This document shows, piece after piece, positions 22,995-34,468 of a DNA stretch of 64,000 bases. Both the position numbers and the translations under genes were made by a program. Origin of the DNA: Sporothrix humicola. Taxonomy: Eukaryota > Ascomycota > Sordariomycetes > Ophiostomatales > Ophiostomataceae. Under the pieces are notes generated by a model that did not search any database, was not told the DNA's origin, and saw only the letters and a list, made by a program, of their open reading frames with translations. The stretch is taken from the NCBI GenBank assembly GCA_021396245.1, contig WNYE01000045.1, forward strand, positions 1 through 64,000. Reading direction: 5' to 3'. How positions within the stretch are numbered: position 1 is the first letter of the stretch; each line of letters opens with the position of its first letter.

Positions 22995-25354
22995 ATGGGA
23001 CTTCGTCGAGTTGTCCTTGATAGTGATGACGACCTTGACGGTTTTCCATCTCTGCGACGAACGTCAACAATATCCTCAAGGCTCACGAAATCAGCAACTG
23101 AGCAGCCCCAAAGCCCAACCAGGACACCTATCCCATCTAACCTCGATGTTGGCGCTCAGGCAGCTGCCCTCACCACGACAGTGCGCCGTAGAAAACTAGG
23201 CAGCCTGAATCACGATACATCCCTCCTTCGGCCGCCCAGGGACTCCAAACACAGCTCCCAAAGAGGAGGCCTGGATCACCACAGAGTCGAAGCGATCGAC
23301 CTCCCCCAGAACTCATCCCCAAACACGAGCCGGCCGAGAGCACGCATAGAGCTTCGAACAAGGCGAACAAAAAGAGTCTCTAAACTGCCAGAAGATGGTT
23401 TAGGGGAGTTCTCTACAGAAGAAGCTTCAGTCTTGGAGGATGTTGCTTTTGACGATGCATTTTATGAGAGCAGCAAAACCAAATCTCAACTGGACGGCGC
23501 CAATGCCAAGAGTAAGAACTGTCTCAGTGACAAGCACATCCCTCGCCAGGCCACAACCAACGACACCAACCGACAAGATAGATGCGAGACAAAAGATGGC
23601 GACCAGAGTGAAGTGGAAAAGGTAGCCAACGGTCAGGGGGCTGCGAATGCACCCGCCGACGATCGGCATGATGCCGGTGGCGATGGCGGTAGTGACAGCG
23701 ACAGTGACATCGACGTCGACAGCGACAGTGACGAGTCGGAGTTTCAGGACTCCTCCGTGTGCAGCTTTTCATCCAAAGACTCCCTAAATGACTTTTTCTC
23801 TCGGTCGCCAACCAAGCGTCTTGCTGTTACAAAGAGACAAATGCCCAAAACCCAGCGCAAAACAGCCAGCAAAACTCCACATCTCCAGACAACTACAGAT
23901 GCCTACACAGACGAGGGGAGCTCTTTGTTTTTTTCGGCCGAGGAGTCGTTTTCTAACAACCACCCGAAGTTTCCCTCTGGAGTCGCTTTGTAAGTGTATT
24001 TACTCGCTCTCGCAGCTACTATTGACACCAAAACAAAAGCCTTGTGACTGACAACCGGCCTAGAAAGAAACCATCCGCCAACAAGACACCACTCGCAGGC
24101 TTGGCACTGCCTGATGCAAGGGGCCGGCCCGAAACACCTCCGCCCGAGAAGCCCCAAACAGTGCATCCGGGGCCACTTCAGTCGCCTTTGAAAAAACTAC
24201 CGCGTATTCCGCAAACACCGCACCAACCCAACACAGATGATTTCTGGAACCAGGAAATTGTCGATGATTGGAATATGGAGCACTCGCCTCGCAAACTGTT
24301 GTTTGATCCGGATGTCACGAGGAGGAAAGGTACCCTGCGTGGCGAACCCAACGGTGCAGCACCTACTGCAGCACCACGCTCCTCTCCAAAGAAAAAGCCC
24401 ACGGCAGCATCCTGGGTGAAAGAAACCAAAAAGTTATTTCAGAGGAACAAGCACGCCATGGCAGAAGACTTTCTTGCCGAGCTCGATAACACCATTACAG
24501 ACGGGCAACTGAGTCGGCTTGCGGCCACTACGGGCGGTGTAAGGATTGAGTGGACAAACAAGCTCAACACTACCGCAGGGCGTGCGAACTGGAGGCGAGA
24601 GACCCTACGACCGAAAAAAGCCGCCCTGGTTATCAATATCGAGGACGGCTCCGTGGAAAGTACAGGCACTGTGGAGACCACAGCACGTGTGAAACACCAT
24701 GCGTCCATTGAGCTGGCGGAGAAGGTCATCGATGATGAACATCGCCTTCTTAATGTCATTGCACATGAGTTCTGCCACTTGGCTAATTTTATGGTCAGTG
24801 GGATCACTGGCAACCCCCATGGCAAGGAATTCAAAGCATGGGCGGCAAAATGCTCTCAGCATTTCGGTGACCGTGGTATCCAAGTCACCACGAAACATGC
24901 GTATGAAATTGACTTCAAATACGTCTGGACATGCGAGGCGTGTGCTACCGAGTTCAAGCGCCACTCGAAGAGCATCGACCCGGTGCGGCATCGTTGCGGA
25001 GCTTGCAAAGGCACCCTAAAACAGACAAAGCCTATCCCACGGAGCGCGGGGACAAAGGGTGTCTCGAAACAAGGCGGCTCCAATACCAACACAGCGGCGA
25101 CAGGTCCAACTGAATACCAGAAATTCATGAAAGAGCACATGGCCATTGTGCGCCGTGAGAACCCCAACAGCCCACAAAAGGTGATAATGACGATAGTTGC
25201 AGATAGGTGGACCAAGGCGAAGGCCCTCAAATCGGCATCCCGCGACCAACCCGTTTCCAGGATGCCAGAATATTCAGGTACAGGGAACAGAGGCGGTATT
25301 GATACCAATATGGATCACTTGGGAAAAGCCCTGGTTGACCTGACGCTGGGGTAG
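22995..25354 (+). CDS. SprT-like (GCNA/Spartan-type) protease with HMG box
   Basis: Two exons (22995..23989, 24064..25354) give 761 residues. The start MGLRRVVLDSDDD was chosen because a short basic-hydrophobic start followed by DSDDE is typical of fungal members. Residues 1-430 are disordered and acidic/basic, including a run of alternating Asp/Ser near residues 235-255. The SprT metalloprotease domain follows, with the zinc motif HEFCH at 566-570 (HExxH; Glu567 catalytic by family knowledge). A zinc ribbon comes next (CEAC from residue 622, later CGAC), then an HMG-box-like segment at about 680-730 (YQKFMKEHMAIVRRENP ... ADRWTKAK). The family (GCNA/ACRC and Spartan relatives) cuts proteins crosslinked to DNA, and the HMG box would supply DNA binding. 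Role in this organism is inferred. It converges on MOG1, 412 bp away. Confidence 0.88.
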
Positions 25355-25766
25355 AAATCGTATCTTGCCGAGGTTGAATACCATGTCCATGGGGTATTCA
25401 AGCGGTCGTCTTCTACATTTGTTACGGAGATATGGTTGCGGGCGTGGACAACAAAATGAATGATATGGGGCACGTCCCCCAACCAAAAATACAGGCCAAC
25501 GGTACATATCAACATAGCAATTAGTGACCGAAATCCACCACAAATAACATGAACTGAAAATTCGAACCGTGACAGAACACATGCATGCCCCACGAGGCAT
25601 GCAAACGCAACGATTGCCTTGCACAGACCTGCCTTGCAAACAGCCTCTCCGTGCCGCATTACATACACACTGTGAGTCTTAGAAATCGTGATTCTGGCCA
25701 ATGCTCCAAAAGATCTGTCTTAAACAGCCCCTTCTTAGCATTACATATGTCGCACCCTCGGGTTAA
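25355..25766. other. Convergent intergenic region
   Basis: Tail-to-tail spacer between the SprT/HMG gene and MOG1; expected to hold both 3' UTRs. No gene, repeat or RNA is seen. Confidence 0.5.
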
Positions 25767-26538
25767 TCACACCTCGTTGAAAAGGTTCCAGTCCTTGACC
25801 TGAAATGTTGCCCATATACGTGATGCATATTCGACAGCATCACCAATAAGCTGCCCCTGCTTTCCTAGTTGCAGATCGACATCCTCCTCGTCGTACTCGC
25901 CTTTGATGTGTGGCACGTTGATCGTGATTAAGATATCAGTGGATTCCTTTTCGAGGCGGAGAAGCGTCAGAATTATGGCTGTGAAGTCCGGCGCACTGCT
26001 AGCTGCGGCCTTGGGGTCGGGCCGAGGCGTCTGCGTCGCAATTAGAGAGTATGCTGGAATACTCTCGCTGCCAGAAATGGTAAGTCACTATGCCGAGATA
26101 ATTTAAATGTGTGTTGTCCGAAAGACGTTTGCAGAGAACATACGGTAGCTCGGAGAACTGCGTGTCGGTGGTGTTCCACACGCGCACAGAGTCGGCATCG
26201 TCGCCAACCAGTTCCTCTAGATGCGTCGAGAGCGCCTTGCCGTCGATCTCAGCCGTTGCGCCGCTAGGCCCGACACGCTCGCAGATCTCAAAGATGATGC
26301 TTGTGAAGCCGTCCTTGTCAATGTAGACCTCCTGGTTGTCGGGAACCTGCCGCAGTTTGCTGGAGAAAGACATGTTAGCCGAGCTGGGTATGTAGATTGG
26401 ATATGTTGAATGCAGGTGGGTGAAGCCATCCTATGGGAGCAGGCCGCGAGCTTACCTGACGTCGGCAAAGTTCTGTGGCAGGTCGGCAATAATGGCCGAG
26501 CCAAAAAGAGGCGTCGACACGAACTCGGATTTGGCCAT
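25767..26538 (-). CDS. MOG1: Ran GTPase-binding nuclear import factor MOG1
   Basis: Three exons (26538..26456, 26359..26144, 26067..25767) give 199 residues. MOG1 binds Ran/Gsp1, promotes nucleotide release and supports nuclear protein import. Family features visible here: the N-terminal FGSAIIADLPQNFADVSKLRQVPDNQEVY block, the central acidic stretch with the Ile/Val-rich strand SIIFEICERV, and the C-terminal LLRLEKESTDILITINVPH strand pair followed by a helix ending VKDWNLFNEV. Length matches the family (about 190-220). The last junction uses acceptor CTGGCAG at 26068; a nearby TTCCAG would break the frame, so the first was preferred. Start ATG (26538) has a short leader into the 1 kb divergent spacer shared with HNT1. 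Confidence 0.93.
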
Positions 26539-27098
26539 CACGGCATGTATTTGCAGTGTAGAAGTAATGTTTCGACTGACACACGCAGGTAGGATGACTG
26601 CGATAGAAGACAGTAGATAGGTATTGACTAGTCGCGGTGGTGTCTCAGTGTCTTCCAGAATGGCAGGGCGTCAAGAGTGAGATGAAAGATCGTGAACAGG
26701 GAATGCGAGAAATACAGTGTGGTCTGTGGCAGCTCGCGGGACTGTGCCAGGTTGGAGTTGGATGGGTAATATGAGGCGCAGCCTTGGGAGGGATCGTCGC
26801 AAGTACTACGGAGTATATCGCGTAGGTAAGGCAGCCAGCAAGCTTTGGCAGATAGCGGGGTCATTGACGTTGAAGATGCGCAAGTCGATGCTGTGTTCCA
26901 AGAGCGGGGATGATTAGAGGGGGGTATATAAACTAAAATAACAGAAATTTACTAATTGGAGTGGGACTATCCTAGCGAACTCACCTCTTGCCTTTTACCA
27001 GAGATGACCGTGGGACGGCCCAGAAAACTCCACTCAATAATCTTTGGCACCCAAACTTGAATCTCGATGATTCGAATCAACTTTTTGCCATTTTCAGC

Positions 27099-27148
<50 letters not shown>

Positions 27149-27568
27149 TTAAATTTAACCCAAGTAAGGCAAAATATTCATTTCCCATGGTATAGGGTGA
27201 TAATTGTGTGGTGCTTACGTACCCTCTATTTATCGTGTTGAGAAAACAGCAGGTAATGTTTTTTTTTCTCTCGAAAATAAAGTCTTGTGAATAAACTAAA
27301 GTAGAAAGTCTGCTCTATCAAACATATTACGGCCTGGGTAGCTCCACGGAGTCGTTATGCAACGTCAGCTGCTATGTACAGCCAGGCGGGGTAATAGCTC
27401 GAAAGCTCCCAAACCTTGATACTGCCTCTGCCTGCTCCCAGACCCACGGCCATCCTTTCTTCCGTAAACACTACATCACCACGAATTGACATCTCGTCCC
27501 AGAAACATAGCTTTATTTCTACCAAATTCCAACAGAATCCCAAGTCTCGTCGCCAAACAGATCTAACC
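26539..27568. other. Divergent spacer between MOG1 and HNT1
   Basis: About 1 kb that should hold the promoters of both MOG1 (minus) and HNT1 (plus). It includes a TACGGAGTA word (26807-26815) and a long T homopolymer followed by AAATTT repeats (27106-27160). No gene is supported; a lysine-rich minus-strand frame is simply the T-run read in reverse. Confidence 0.5.
27106..27160. repeat. 33-T homopolymer followed by AAATTT repeats
   Basis: A run of 33 consecutive T bases (27106-27138) is followed directly by about three AAATTT units. On the minus strand this reads as TTTAAA repeats running into poly-A. It could be simple slippage or the A-tail of an old retroposed sequence; no source element is recognisable next to it. 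Confidence 0.7.
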
Positions 27569-28349
27569 ATGGCCGCTTGCATCTTTTGCAAAATTATCAA
27601 GGGTGTGTTTGTTAACAGCCTCTGGGTTTCCTACTTTGAGCCCTACACTCTTTACTGACACTGCCTGACACAGGCGAGATCCCCTGCTTCAAGCTTTACG
27701 AAACAGAGAAGACGCTTGCTTTCCTTGATATTAACCCGTTGAGCCGAGGACACGCCGTGAGTCTACAGTGATGCATTCCTGTGTATCCCCAAGCAGTCAC
27801 CAGGGCAATAGATGGCTAACGAAGGATTGCATATATCACATTCCTTCCACCAGCTGGTTATCCCCAAGTTTCACGGCGAGAAGCTTCTGGACATTCCCGA
27901 CGACCACCTCACTGACATTCTTGTATGGCACCGCACCTCTACCGTATTGTCTTCCCCGTGTGTCCTATCGCACTAATGCATTTCTCCAGCCCATCGCCAA
28001 AAAGCTGGCAAAGGCCGTGGGTACCGACAACTACAACATTCTGCAGAACAACGGCCGCCTTGCACACCAGGAGGTTGACCATGTAAGCCACCCTCCCCTA
28101 GCGGCAGAGATTAGACCGAGGCGACAAGTACTGACGCTGGAAACAGGTTCACTTCCACATGGTAAATAGCGATTAGCACAGACAGCCCCCTGTGCACTTC
28201 ATGGCGGATAATTTGTTTCATTTTTGCTAACTACAGTACAGATCCCGAAACCGAACCAAGCAGAAGGCCTTGGTGTCGGCTGGCCACAACAGAAGACTGA
28301 TATGGACCAGCTGAAGGCCCTGTTTGAGGATCTCAAGTCGCGCATCTAA
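27569..28349 (+). CDS. HNT1: HIT family nucleotide hydrolase (Hnt1/HINT type)
   Basis: Six exons (27569..27602, 27674..27756, 27854..27922, 27990..28082, 28147..28161, 28242..28349) give 133 residues; all junctions are in frame. HINT proteins hydrolyse adenosine phosphoramidates and related nucleotides. Visible motifs: the N-terminal CIFCKIIKGEIPC pattern with two Cys for zinc, FLDINPLSRGHALVIPK in the middle, and the histidine triad HVHFHM at 93-98, followed by IPKP. Length and motif order match Hnt1 rather than the longer FHIT or aprataxin proteins. The ATG has a good fungal context (ACCATGGCC). The fifth exon is only 15 nt and carries most of the histidine triad. Five introns in a 402-nt coding sequence is dense for this window. 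Confidence 0.96.
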
Positions 28350-28842
28350 CTTGCCTCCTCACATGGCTGTGACTGTTCTTTAATCACTAACAGGGCTGTG
28401 GCTACAGCAGACGTTAGACGCTACTCTCATTTAGTAGTATAGGGCTACCTCACACAGAGGCTGAATTCATGAGATTTAATTCTTTATTCTTTCCCTTCCC
28501 CCTTTTAAGTGATGCCATCTCAACGCACATCCGAAGACGCCTCAACGCATAGGCCCAATGATAGAACGCAGAAATATAGAGCATTCCCGCAAGACCAGTC
28601 GACGAGCCGAAGCCAATAATGGTACATATCAGCCCTGCAGAGCGCCCGAAAATGAGCAAAGCGACAGGCCAACTATAACTTGGAGCCAAGTGACTGAGAT
28701 CAGATAAAGAAACAAAAAAATAAAACCAATCCGAAATATAATTGCTAGAGAAAAGGATCGAGGTGGCATTGGGGCCACGGGTCAATGCGAGATCATAAGA
28801 ACCCCCACCCCCCAGAAATGAGCCACTACGCAAGATCGTAGC
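28350..28842. other. Convergent intergenic region
   Basis: Spacer between the ends of HNT1 and the CRAL-TRIO gene. A minus-strand open frame at 28450-28833 has no recognisable features and is not called. Confidence 0.5.
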
Positions 28843-30981
28843 TTAGTCCACGTCATCTTGCGCAACAGCATTGCCATTGGTTTGTGTCGTTTCGTCCTTT
28901 TTGGCCGCAGGATAGAAATCGACTGTGCCATCGGCACGGAGCATACCGGATCTGTCATAGAGCGAACGAGCGCGAACGTAGGGGTCCAGTCTCCAGTAGT
29001 GCTCGCGTAATTGTTTGGCGGCGGCCTCTCTTCTTCCACGCAGAGTCTTGGTCTGCTCAACATCAGTGCTCAGAACCCACTGCGCTGTGAGCTCCTCAAA
29101 CGAGCGGTAGAGCGATTCGCGTTCCGCAAGCAGCTTGTCCCGCGTTGCTGTATCCTTCATCCTGTCATTCTCGCCAGGCTCTGGCTCGAGATATGTGTAT
29201 TCCCAGTCTTCATCACCGTCCAGTTCTTTGATTATCTGGTTCTTGCTGATGAACTGCTCCATATCCTTGACATTGTTTGTAAAATGGACTTTGCTTGCTA
29301 CAACTGGGTCGAGCCACCCACGAATAATTCTCCAAATACCTAATCATGTGTTAGCAAAGACCAGCGTGCAAGAAGAGAGAAGCCCGGGCTTTAAGATGAC
29401 GGAGGGGGATGAAGTGTTGCCAGTCAACTTCCCGTATGAAATATGAAATGCATACCTTGGAAAAGCCACGGTGCCTTATGGACCAGAACAGCACCCAAGC
29501 ATTCTGGGTAATTCGCTTCGAAGCACTTGATCATGAACTTGACCGGCGAGTAGTCCTGGCGCCAGGTTAGTGCTTGTTTCACAAGAGAGGGTCGCAACAC
29601 CTATGTTGAACGTTGTAATGGTTTTGCTTACCATGTTGGCTAAAGAGAAACCGGTCATGTCAAAGATCACCGTCTAGTGAAGTGCAAAGGGCGGCCGTGT
29701 GTTAGCACGAGGTTTTCGTAAACAAATACATTGCAACAGTATATTAGTGGGTGAGCAGGCATAAGGTACAAAACTTACGGCGGTATCGACAGGCGGATGA
29801 AGCGCCATGCGTGCTGTCTCAATGGTATAGACAGTACAGCGTTCCACACTCTCTTCGACTTGGTCGCCTTGATGGTGCAGGCGAACGCGAACAATGCAAA
29901 TAGGTCGGCCTTGCTTGTCAGAACCATGAAGGAAGCTTTTCCCCATTCGCATCTGTGCCAAAAAATCTTCGCTGACAGTTTTGGCTTTTTCATCGGTGGA
30001 AGTGGCCACCTCTTCGGCAGCGCCGCCTTCGCCCTTCAGCATGATATCATCGTCAACATGCATGTCCTGTGCACGCCAGTGCATGGTGGAAACGAGCATG
30101 ACAAGTGCTTTGTCGACGTCCCACTTCCGCGCACGAAGGAACCGTAAGACAAGCGCATCCGGGTGGTCGTGCTTGACCATGCTCCAGATGGTGTCACGGA
30201 TGGACTCGGGGGACTGATTGGCAAGTGCTTCTTGGAAAAGCCTGCTCTGCCCATACTTATCATCCTCACTTGTGGCGGCAAGATCCACTGTGGAAACTGC
30301 TCTGGTCACGGCCGCGACAGGCTCGTCTGCTGGGCTACCGTCCTTTTGACTACCATCCTTCTTTGACCGTTTGAACAGGCTGCGCTTTTTCTTTTTGTCT
30401 TTTTTCTTGTTGTCACCAGCTACTGCCGAGTTGGCGGACTCAGGAACGGCGGATCCCGCACCATCGTCATCATCCTGCGCGTCAGTGGTTTCCGCAGCAT
30501 CGGCTGTTTCAAAGCTAGACAGGTCAAACTGGTACACTTTGAATATAGCAGCCCAAATCTGGCGCAGTTTCTCTTCTTGCTCAGGCGTAAGGTTGCCTAC
30601 CCGGCCGGGGGGTAGTTCTGAGCTCATCTCGCCAGCGAATTCTGCTACCAGGATATCGGGGGAACGCTCTGGGGACAGGTAGTCGCCTGCCAGTGTACCC
30701 GATGCAGCGCCTGTGTTTGAAGGACTCGGGGAATTTGTTTGGGCAGTCGAATAGTATATTGTAGCACCGAGCGCGAGCAAAGTAGCCGCAATAAGCCCAG
30801 GTGTACTGCTGGAGGCCGTGAGAGTCTGGTTTGACGGTGTGCGTGTGCTGTGTGGGACTCTGTGTAGCGTAGATTTATACGACCGGCAGCTGGTGGGTGC
30901 TGGGAACGAGCTGAAGCGAGGCTTGGCCCTGGATACAAGTCCGGGCGGTACTATACGGAAAATGCGGAAGAAGAGGCTCAT
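28843..30981 (-). CDS. CRAL-TRIO (Sec14-like) lipid-binding protein
   Basis: Four exons (30981..29779, 29673..29632, 29555..29456, 29339..28843) give 613 residues. Start ATG 30981 (MSLFFRIFRIVPPG) was chosen; no in-frame ATG lies upstream in this frame. The first ~45 residues are Arg/Ser-rich and almost free of acids, like a mitochondrial targeting peptide, followed by a hydrophobic stretch (LIAATLLALGATIYYS, about residues 62-77) and a Lys-rich low-complexity linker. The CRAL-TRIO N-terminal helix bundle follows (ALVLRFLRARKWDVDKALVM). The lipid-binding domain spans exons 1-4, with TVIFDMTGFSLANM (exon 2, residues 402-415), YSPVKFMIKCFEANYPE (exon 3) and WLFQGIWRIIRGWLDPVVASK across the last junction. 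Sec14-type proteins exchange phosphatidylinositol and other lipids between membranes. Mitochondrial location is inferred from the N-terminus only. Confidence 0.92.
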
Positions 30982-32311
30982 AGGATAGCTTGCGGCGGGA
31001 ACTGGCACCGAGCAAAACGGAGGCACTGTCAGCTATATAGCCCTTATTCTGCTTGTGGCGGACACACATGAAAGACGATGGGAGATCTGAGGCGCAGTGA
31101 AGGACGACGAGCGCGACGGGGGAGCCATCGTGCTGTTGTATGCCCCGGCAGCTAGATTGTATGTGTCTTACCTGTTGGCAAGCCAGGGGAAGGCAAACTC
31201 GTTTTTGACCAAGCTATCTTGTGATATTCTAGAGCAACGGGAAGAAGTGTGTTGACATGCGCTCATGCCCCAAACATGCAATTGAAAGAGGGGAACCGAG
31301 GCCGGGCTCGAGAAGAGGGCGGGCGGAAGTAGAGAAAGGGAGAGGCACAAGATGGAAGGGACTAGCATCCGATGATCTAGTACTTGTATTCGCGGGGTAG
31401 CATGGAGAAAACTGTAGAGCAGTGCTGATCGGTGTGTAAGGCTGGTGAGTGTGGGAAAGCGGCCGATGGGTAGCTCGTGGCACAGCGGCGGTGAGGTCAA
31501 CCAGGCACGAAGTTGGCGATAGCAAATGTTGCCAATGGTTTGGTTAGCTAGGTGAGCGCCCTAATAAGTTAGGAGACTGCTGCTCTTTCCCCAATTGTTT
31601 CTGCCAAGTTTTTTGTGCCTCTTGTTTTTCTCGCAATAATTAGGGGGGTGAGGTACCTGAAGTCGCTCAGTGAGTTTAGTCACTTTTTGCTGCTCTATTC
31701 ATTTTTTATCGTCACTGCTTCGTACGATGGATACAATTGTGGCGCTTGCGCCTATGGTTTCCGGCCCTCCCGGATGGACCGATAGTAGTCTTACGTGACA
31801 GCGTGCCTGACTTGGCCCTATGTGCGTCATTGCCCACTGGGGACAATTTATCTTAATTTCAAGTCCATGATACACCGACGACGTAATACTGACTACTGTA
31901 CGACGTACGGCGTACGGAGTAATACTACTATTCTCGCCCCATCACGGAAAAAAGAGGGGGCGGCCGCTGGCCCATGCTAGGTGCTCCGTATTCAGTACAC
32001 GGTAATAGGTCCTTTTGCTCTGTACAAACTGAGAAACTAGAGCACGTGCCCAACCAGTTATCCGCGTGCACAGTTGGTAGTTTATGGAGGTCTGATCGCC
32101 ATGCCACTGGTACTACTGTTTATGCGCGATCACAGGCGCGTCAATGTTGACGCGAACCCCGCTATGCCCTTGGAAGAAAGTCAACAATCTACGACACGAA
32201 CCTCTTCACATCTCACAATCATTCTTATGTTAAACATCAGCGCGGCCAGTTCGTATTAATCATCCCCATGTAATCGTTCGGTACGTGCCTCGCTGGAACT
32301 CGCCGAATACA
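30982..32311. other. Divergent spacer between CRAL-TRIO gene and DAM1
   Basis: About 1.3 kb. The part next to 30982 is C/T-rich on the minus strand (likely leader of the CRAL-TRIO gene). Near 31895-32010 lies a cluster of TACGGAGTA-like words (TACGGCGTACGGAGTAATA at 31905-31923, GCTCCGTATTCAGTACACGG near 31983). No gene is supported. Confidence 0.5.
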
Positions 32312-33192
32312 ATGTTACCAGAACCGTTTGGCTCGTCCACCCGAAAACGGTCTACTTCTCGAACACGGACCTCGCGACCAACCACGCCATTACGGCCGTC
32401 ATCGCGGTCGTCTTTCCGAGAGTCTGCTCGCGGCAGTGTTTTGGGTGATGCACATTTCCCACTCAATGCATTTGAGCCGGCATTTGCGGAGCTGTCTGAT
32501 GCCATGGCTGACTTGGAGGCGAACATGATGCATTTCCAGTTGATGCATGAAAGCCTGGCTCGCTTTAGTGAGAGCTTTGCCAGCTTCATGTATGGGCTGA
32601 ATATGAACGCCTATTGCGTGGACTTTCCCGAGGTACGTACAAGCGAGCATGATGTGAAGATCTTCGACGAATACTCTTTTATTTTTCTGCTAACGAGTTT
32701 TACAATGGCAGGGCCCAGTCTCCGAATCATTTAGAAGAGCAAAGCAGAGGGGTAAAGCCAGAGAAGCCGACAGCGGAGCCGGGCTACATGAGGGTGAGTA
32801 AACAAAAATATTTGTTGGTTGGTTTCATATGCTGACCTTTGCTAGAAACTGTTCGACCTTCGGAAAAAATGGCTGGGGATTTGGATGGAGAAACCACGTT
32901 TATGTGAGTTGAAGCGCATTTCTTTCCCAATTCATTACACCGCTGACCAAGGCTCTATTGCGACAGGACCACAGATACGTCTTTCGTCGACAACCCGCCT
33001 GCCACGGTTTCTAGGAACTCATCCCGGCTTCAAACCCCGAGACCACCCCGTGGCACCACTGGGGGCGCCGGTCGTGGCTCGACAGCAACACGGCGTGGTG
33101 GGCGAGGAGTGCCGGGCACGCGTGGAGCCCCAAGTACCCGCGGAGGCCGTCCTAGTGGTTTGGCGAGAGCGCGAGGTCGGGGCATTCACTAG
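32312..33192 (+). CDS. DAM1: DASH/Dam1 complex subunit Dam1
   Basis: Four exons (32312..32632, 32712..32793, 32846..32903, 32967..33192) give 228 residues. The DASH complex forms rings around spindle microtubules and couples kinetochores to them. Residues about 55-107 carry the hallmark Dam1 block: FAELSDAMADLEANMMHFQ, then LMHESLARFSESFASFMYG and LNMNAYCVDFPE, ending at the first intron. Downstream is a short SESFRRAKQRG segment, then an Arg/Gly/Thr-rich tail with several RGG-like repeats, ending GRGIH. The start MLPEPFGSSTRKRSTSRTRTS is the first in-frame ATG, and its Ser/Arg/Thr-rich N-terminus offers many potential kinase sites. The protein is shorter than budding yeast Dam1 (343 residues), as is usual in filamentous ascomycetes. 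The third exon is 58 nt. Confidence 0.95.
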
Positions 33193-33453
33193 GTCTAGAC
33201 AGACAATGCCAGACAAAGATTTACTCATCAAATGTTGTTGTTCTTCTTCTTCCTCTTTCGCCCCACCTACTATGCCGTTTAATAATTCTGGTACAATTTG
33301 GGCGATTTTATCGGTTACTTGCATATAGACCCTACCGTGCACGACCCCGTTAGTGACACTACTCGACGGCGCCAAAAGATTTAGGCGGGCATGCCTTTAA
33401 TATTTCTCCCTGGCAGTATCAGAGGGTCCACCAGTGAGCAGTTACCATTGCCC

Positions 33454-33864
33454 ATGTCTCCTGCTCTCTCCTTCATTGCGACGGCGAGGCAGCCAACAGC
33501 TGGGACTTTGATACTCCAGTGTCGTGTCAAACCCGGGGCAAGCAAAATACGTGAAGGCATTGCCTCTTTGTCTGACGATTTTGTCGAGATATGTGTCGCT
33601 GCGGAGGCCCGCGAAGGGGAAGCGAACAAGGCCGTTGTCCGGGTTCTCTGCCAGGTGAGTACCTTATTTGCCTGCCCTTTGCCCTCTATTAGCATTGTCT
33701 GACCTGCTGAGATCCTCGGCGTCCCAAAATCCAGCGTGAGAATCACGCGTGGGGGGAAATCGCGAGAAAAGACTTTGTCTGTAATCGGTTTGATGGACAC
33801 TGATAGCGACGGTGGACGGTTCCTGGACCGTGTGTCCAAGCTGTTGTCTGATGCAGTTGTATAA
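33454..33864 (+). CDS. DUF167 / YggU-like protein
   Basis: Two exons (33454..33654, 33712..33864) give 117 residues. An alternative in-frame ATG at 33391 would add 21 residues; the later start was chosen because MSPALSFIATARQ matches the usual short lead to the first strand. Features of DUF167 (UPF0235): the strand LQCRVKPGASKIREG, the VEICVAAEAREGEANKAVVRVL signature, and IILG-like ILGVPKSSVRITRGGKSREKTLSV after the intron. The intron acceptor is CTGAG, less common than CAG/TAG, but the frame and family alignment support it. The function of the family is unknown. It lies 261 bp downstream of DAM1 on the same strand. Confidence 0.88.
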
Positions 33865-34468
33865 GCTTGTGCTTGTATACATGGAGCAGGAATGCATAAG
33901 GCACTCCGTTCAAGCAACGGATGCTGTATGGTGCCGAAAAGGATGCGGCGGCACGGTGTACTGGGAGGCCGAGAAAGCCAATGTATTTTCTTGAGTTAGA
34001 CATCGGTATAGCTGGACGTATAACTTGCAATTCAGCCCAAAATTAGTTAAAAATAGTTCTCTGGTCTGCCTTTGGCAGAGTTTATTCGGTTTATTGAAAG
34101 ATGGACACGCAGCGACCACCGATTATGGAGGAGAACGCCATAAAGATGAGGAGGACCTGTATAACTTGTATGTGAGATACACCGTAATTTAGGAGATCCA
34201 CAAGACATTGATTGACTGCCAAACCTGGTAGCTCTGTCCCTTTTACGGCATTACCCCTCCTGCCCTCCTACACCACTAGATGCTAAGCGCCACAGCGCCA
34301 TTAACACTACGTCGTAATTAGCGGAGCCAATAGCTTCCCTCCTGCCGAGAGGAGGTGAATCTACCCAAAGAAACTTCTAAACAATACAAATCAAAATCGG
34401 ACGTACGCAACACCAGAACCTTTTGGCAACCACACTCTTCTTCCTGAAATTCCACCAACTCCCCCAAA
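33865..34468. other. Intergenic, no gene seen
   Basis: Spacer between DUF167 and the peroxiredoxin gene. It should hold the DUF167 3' UTR and the peroxiredoxin promoter. Nothing else is recognised. Confidence 0.5.
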
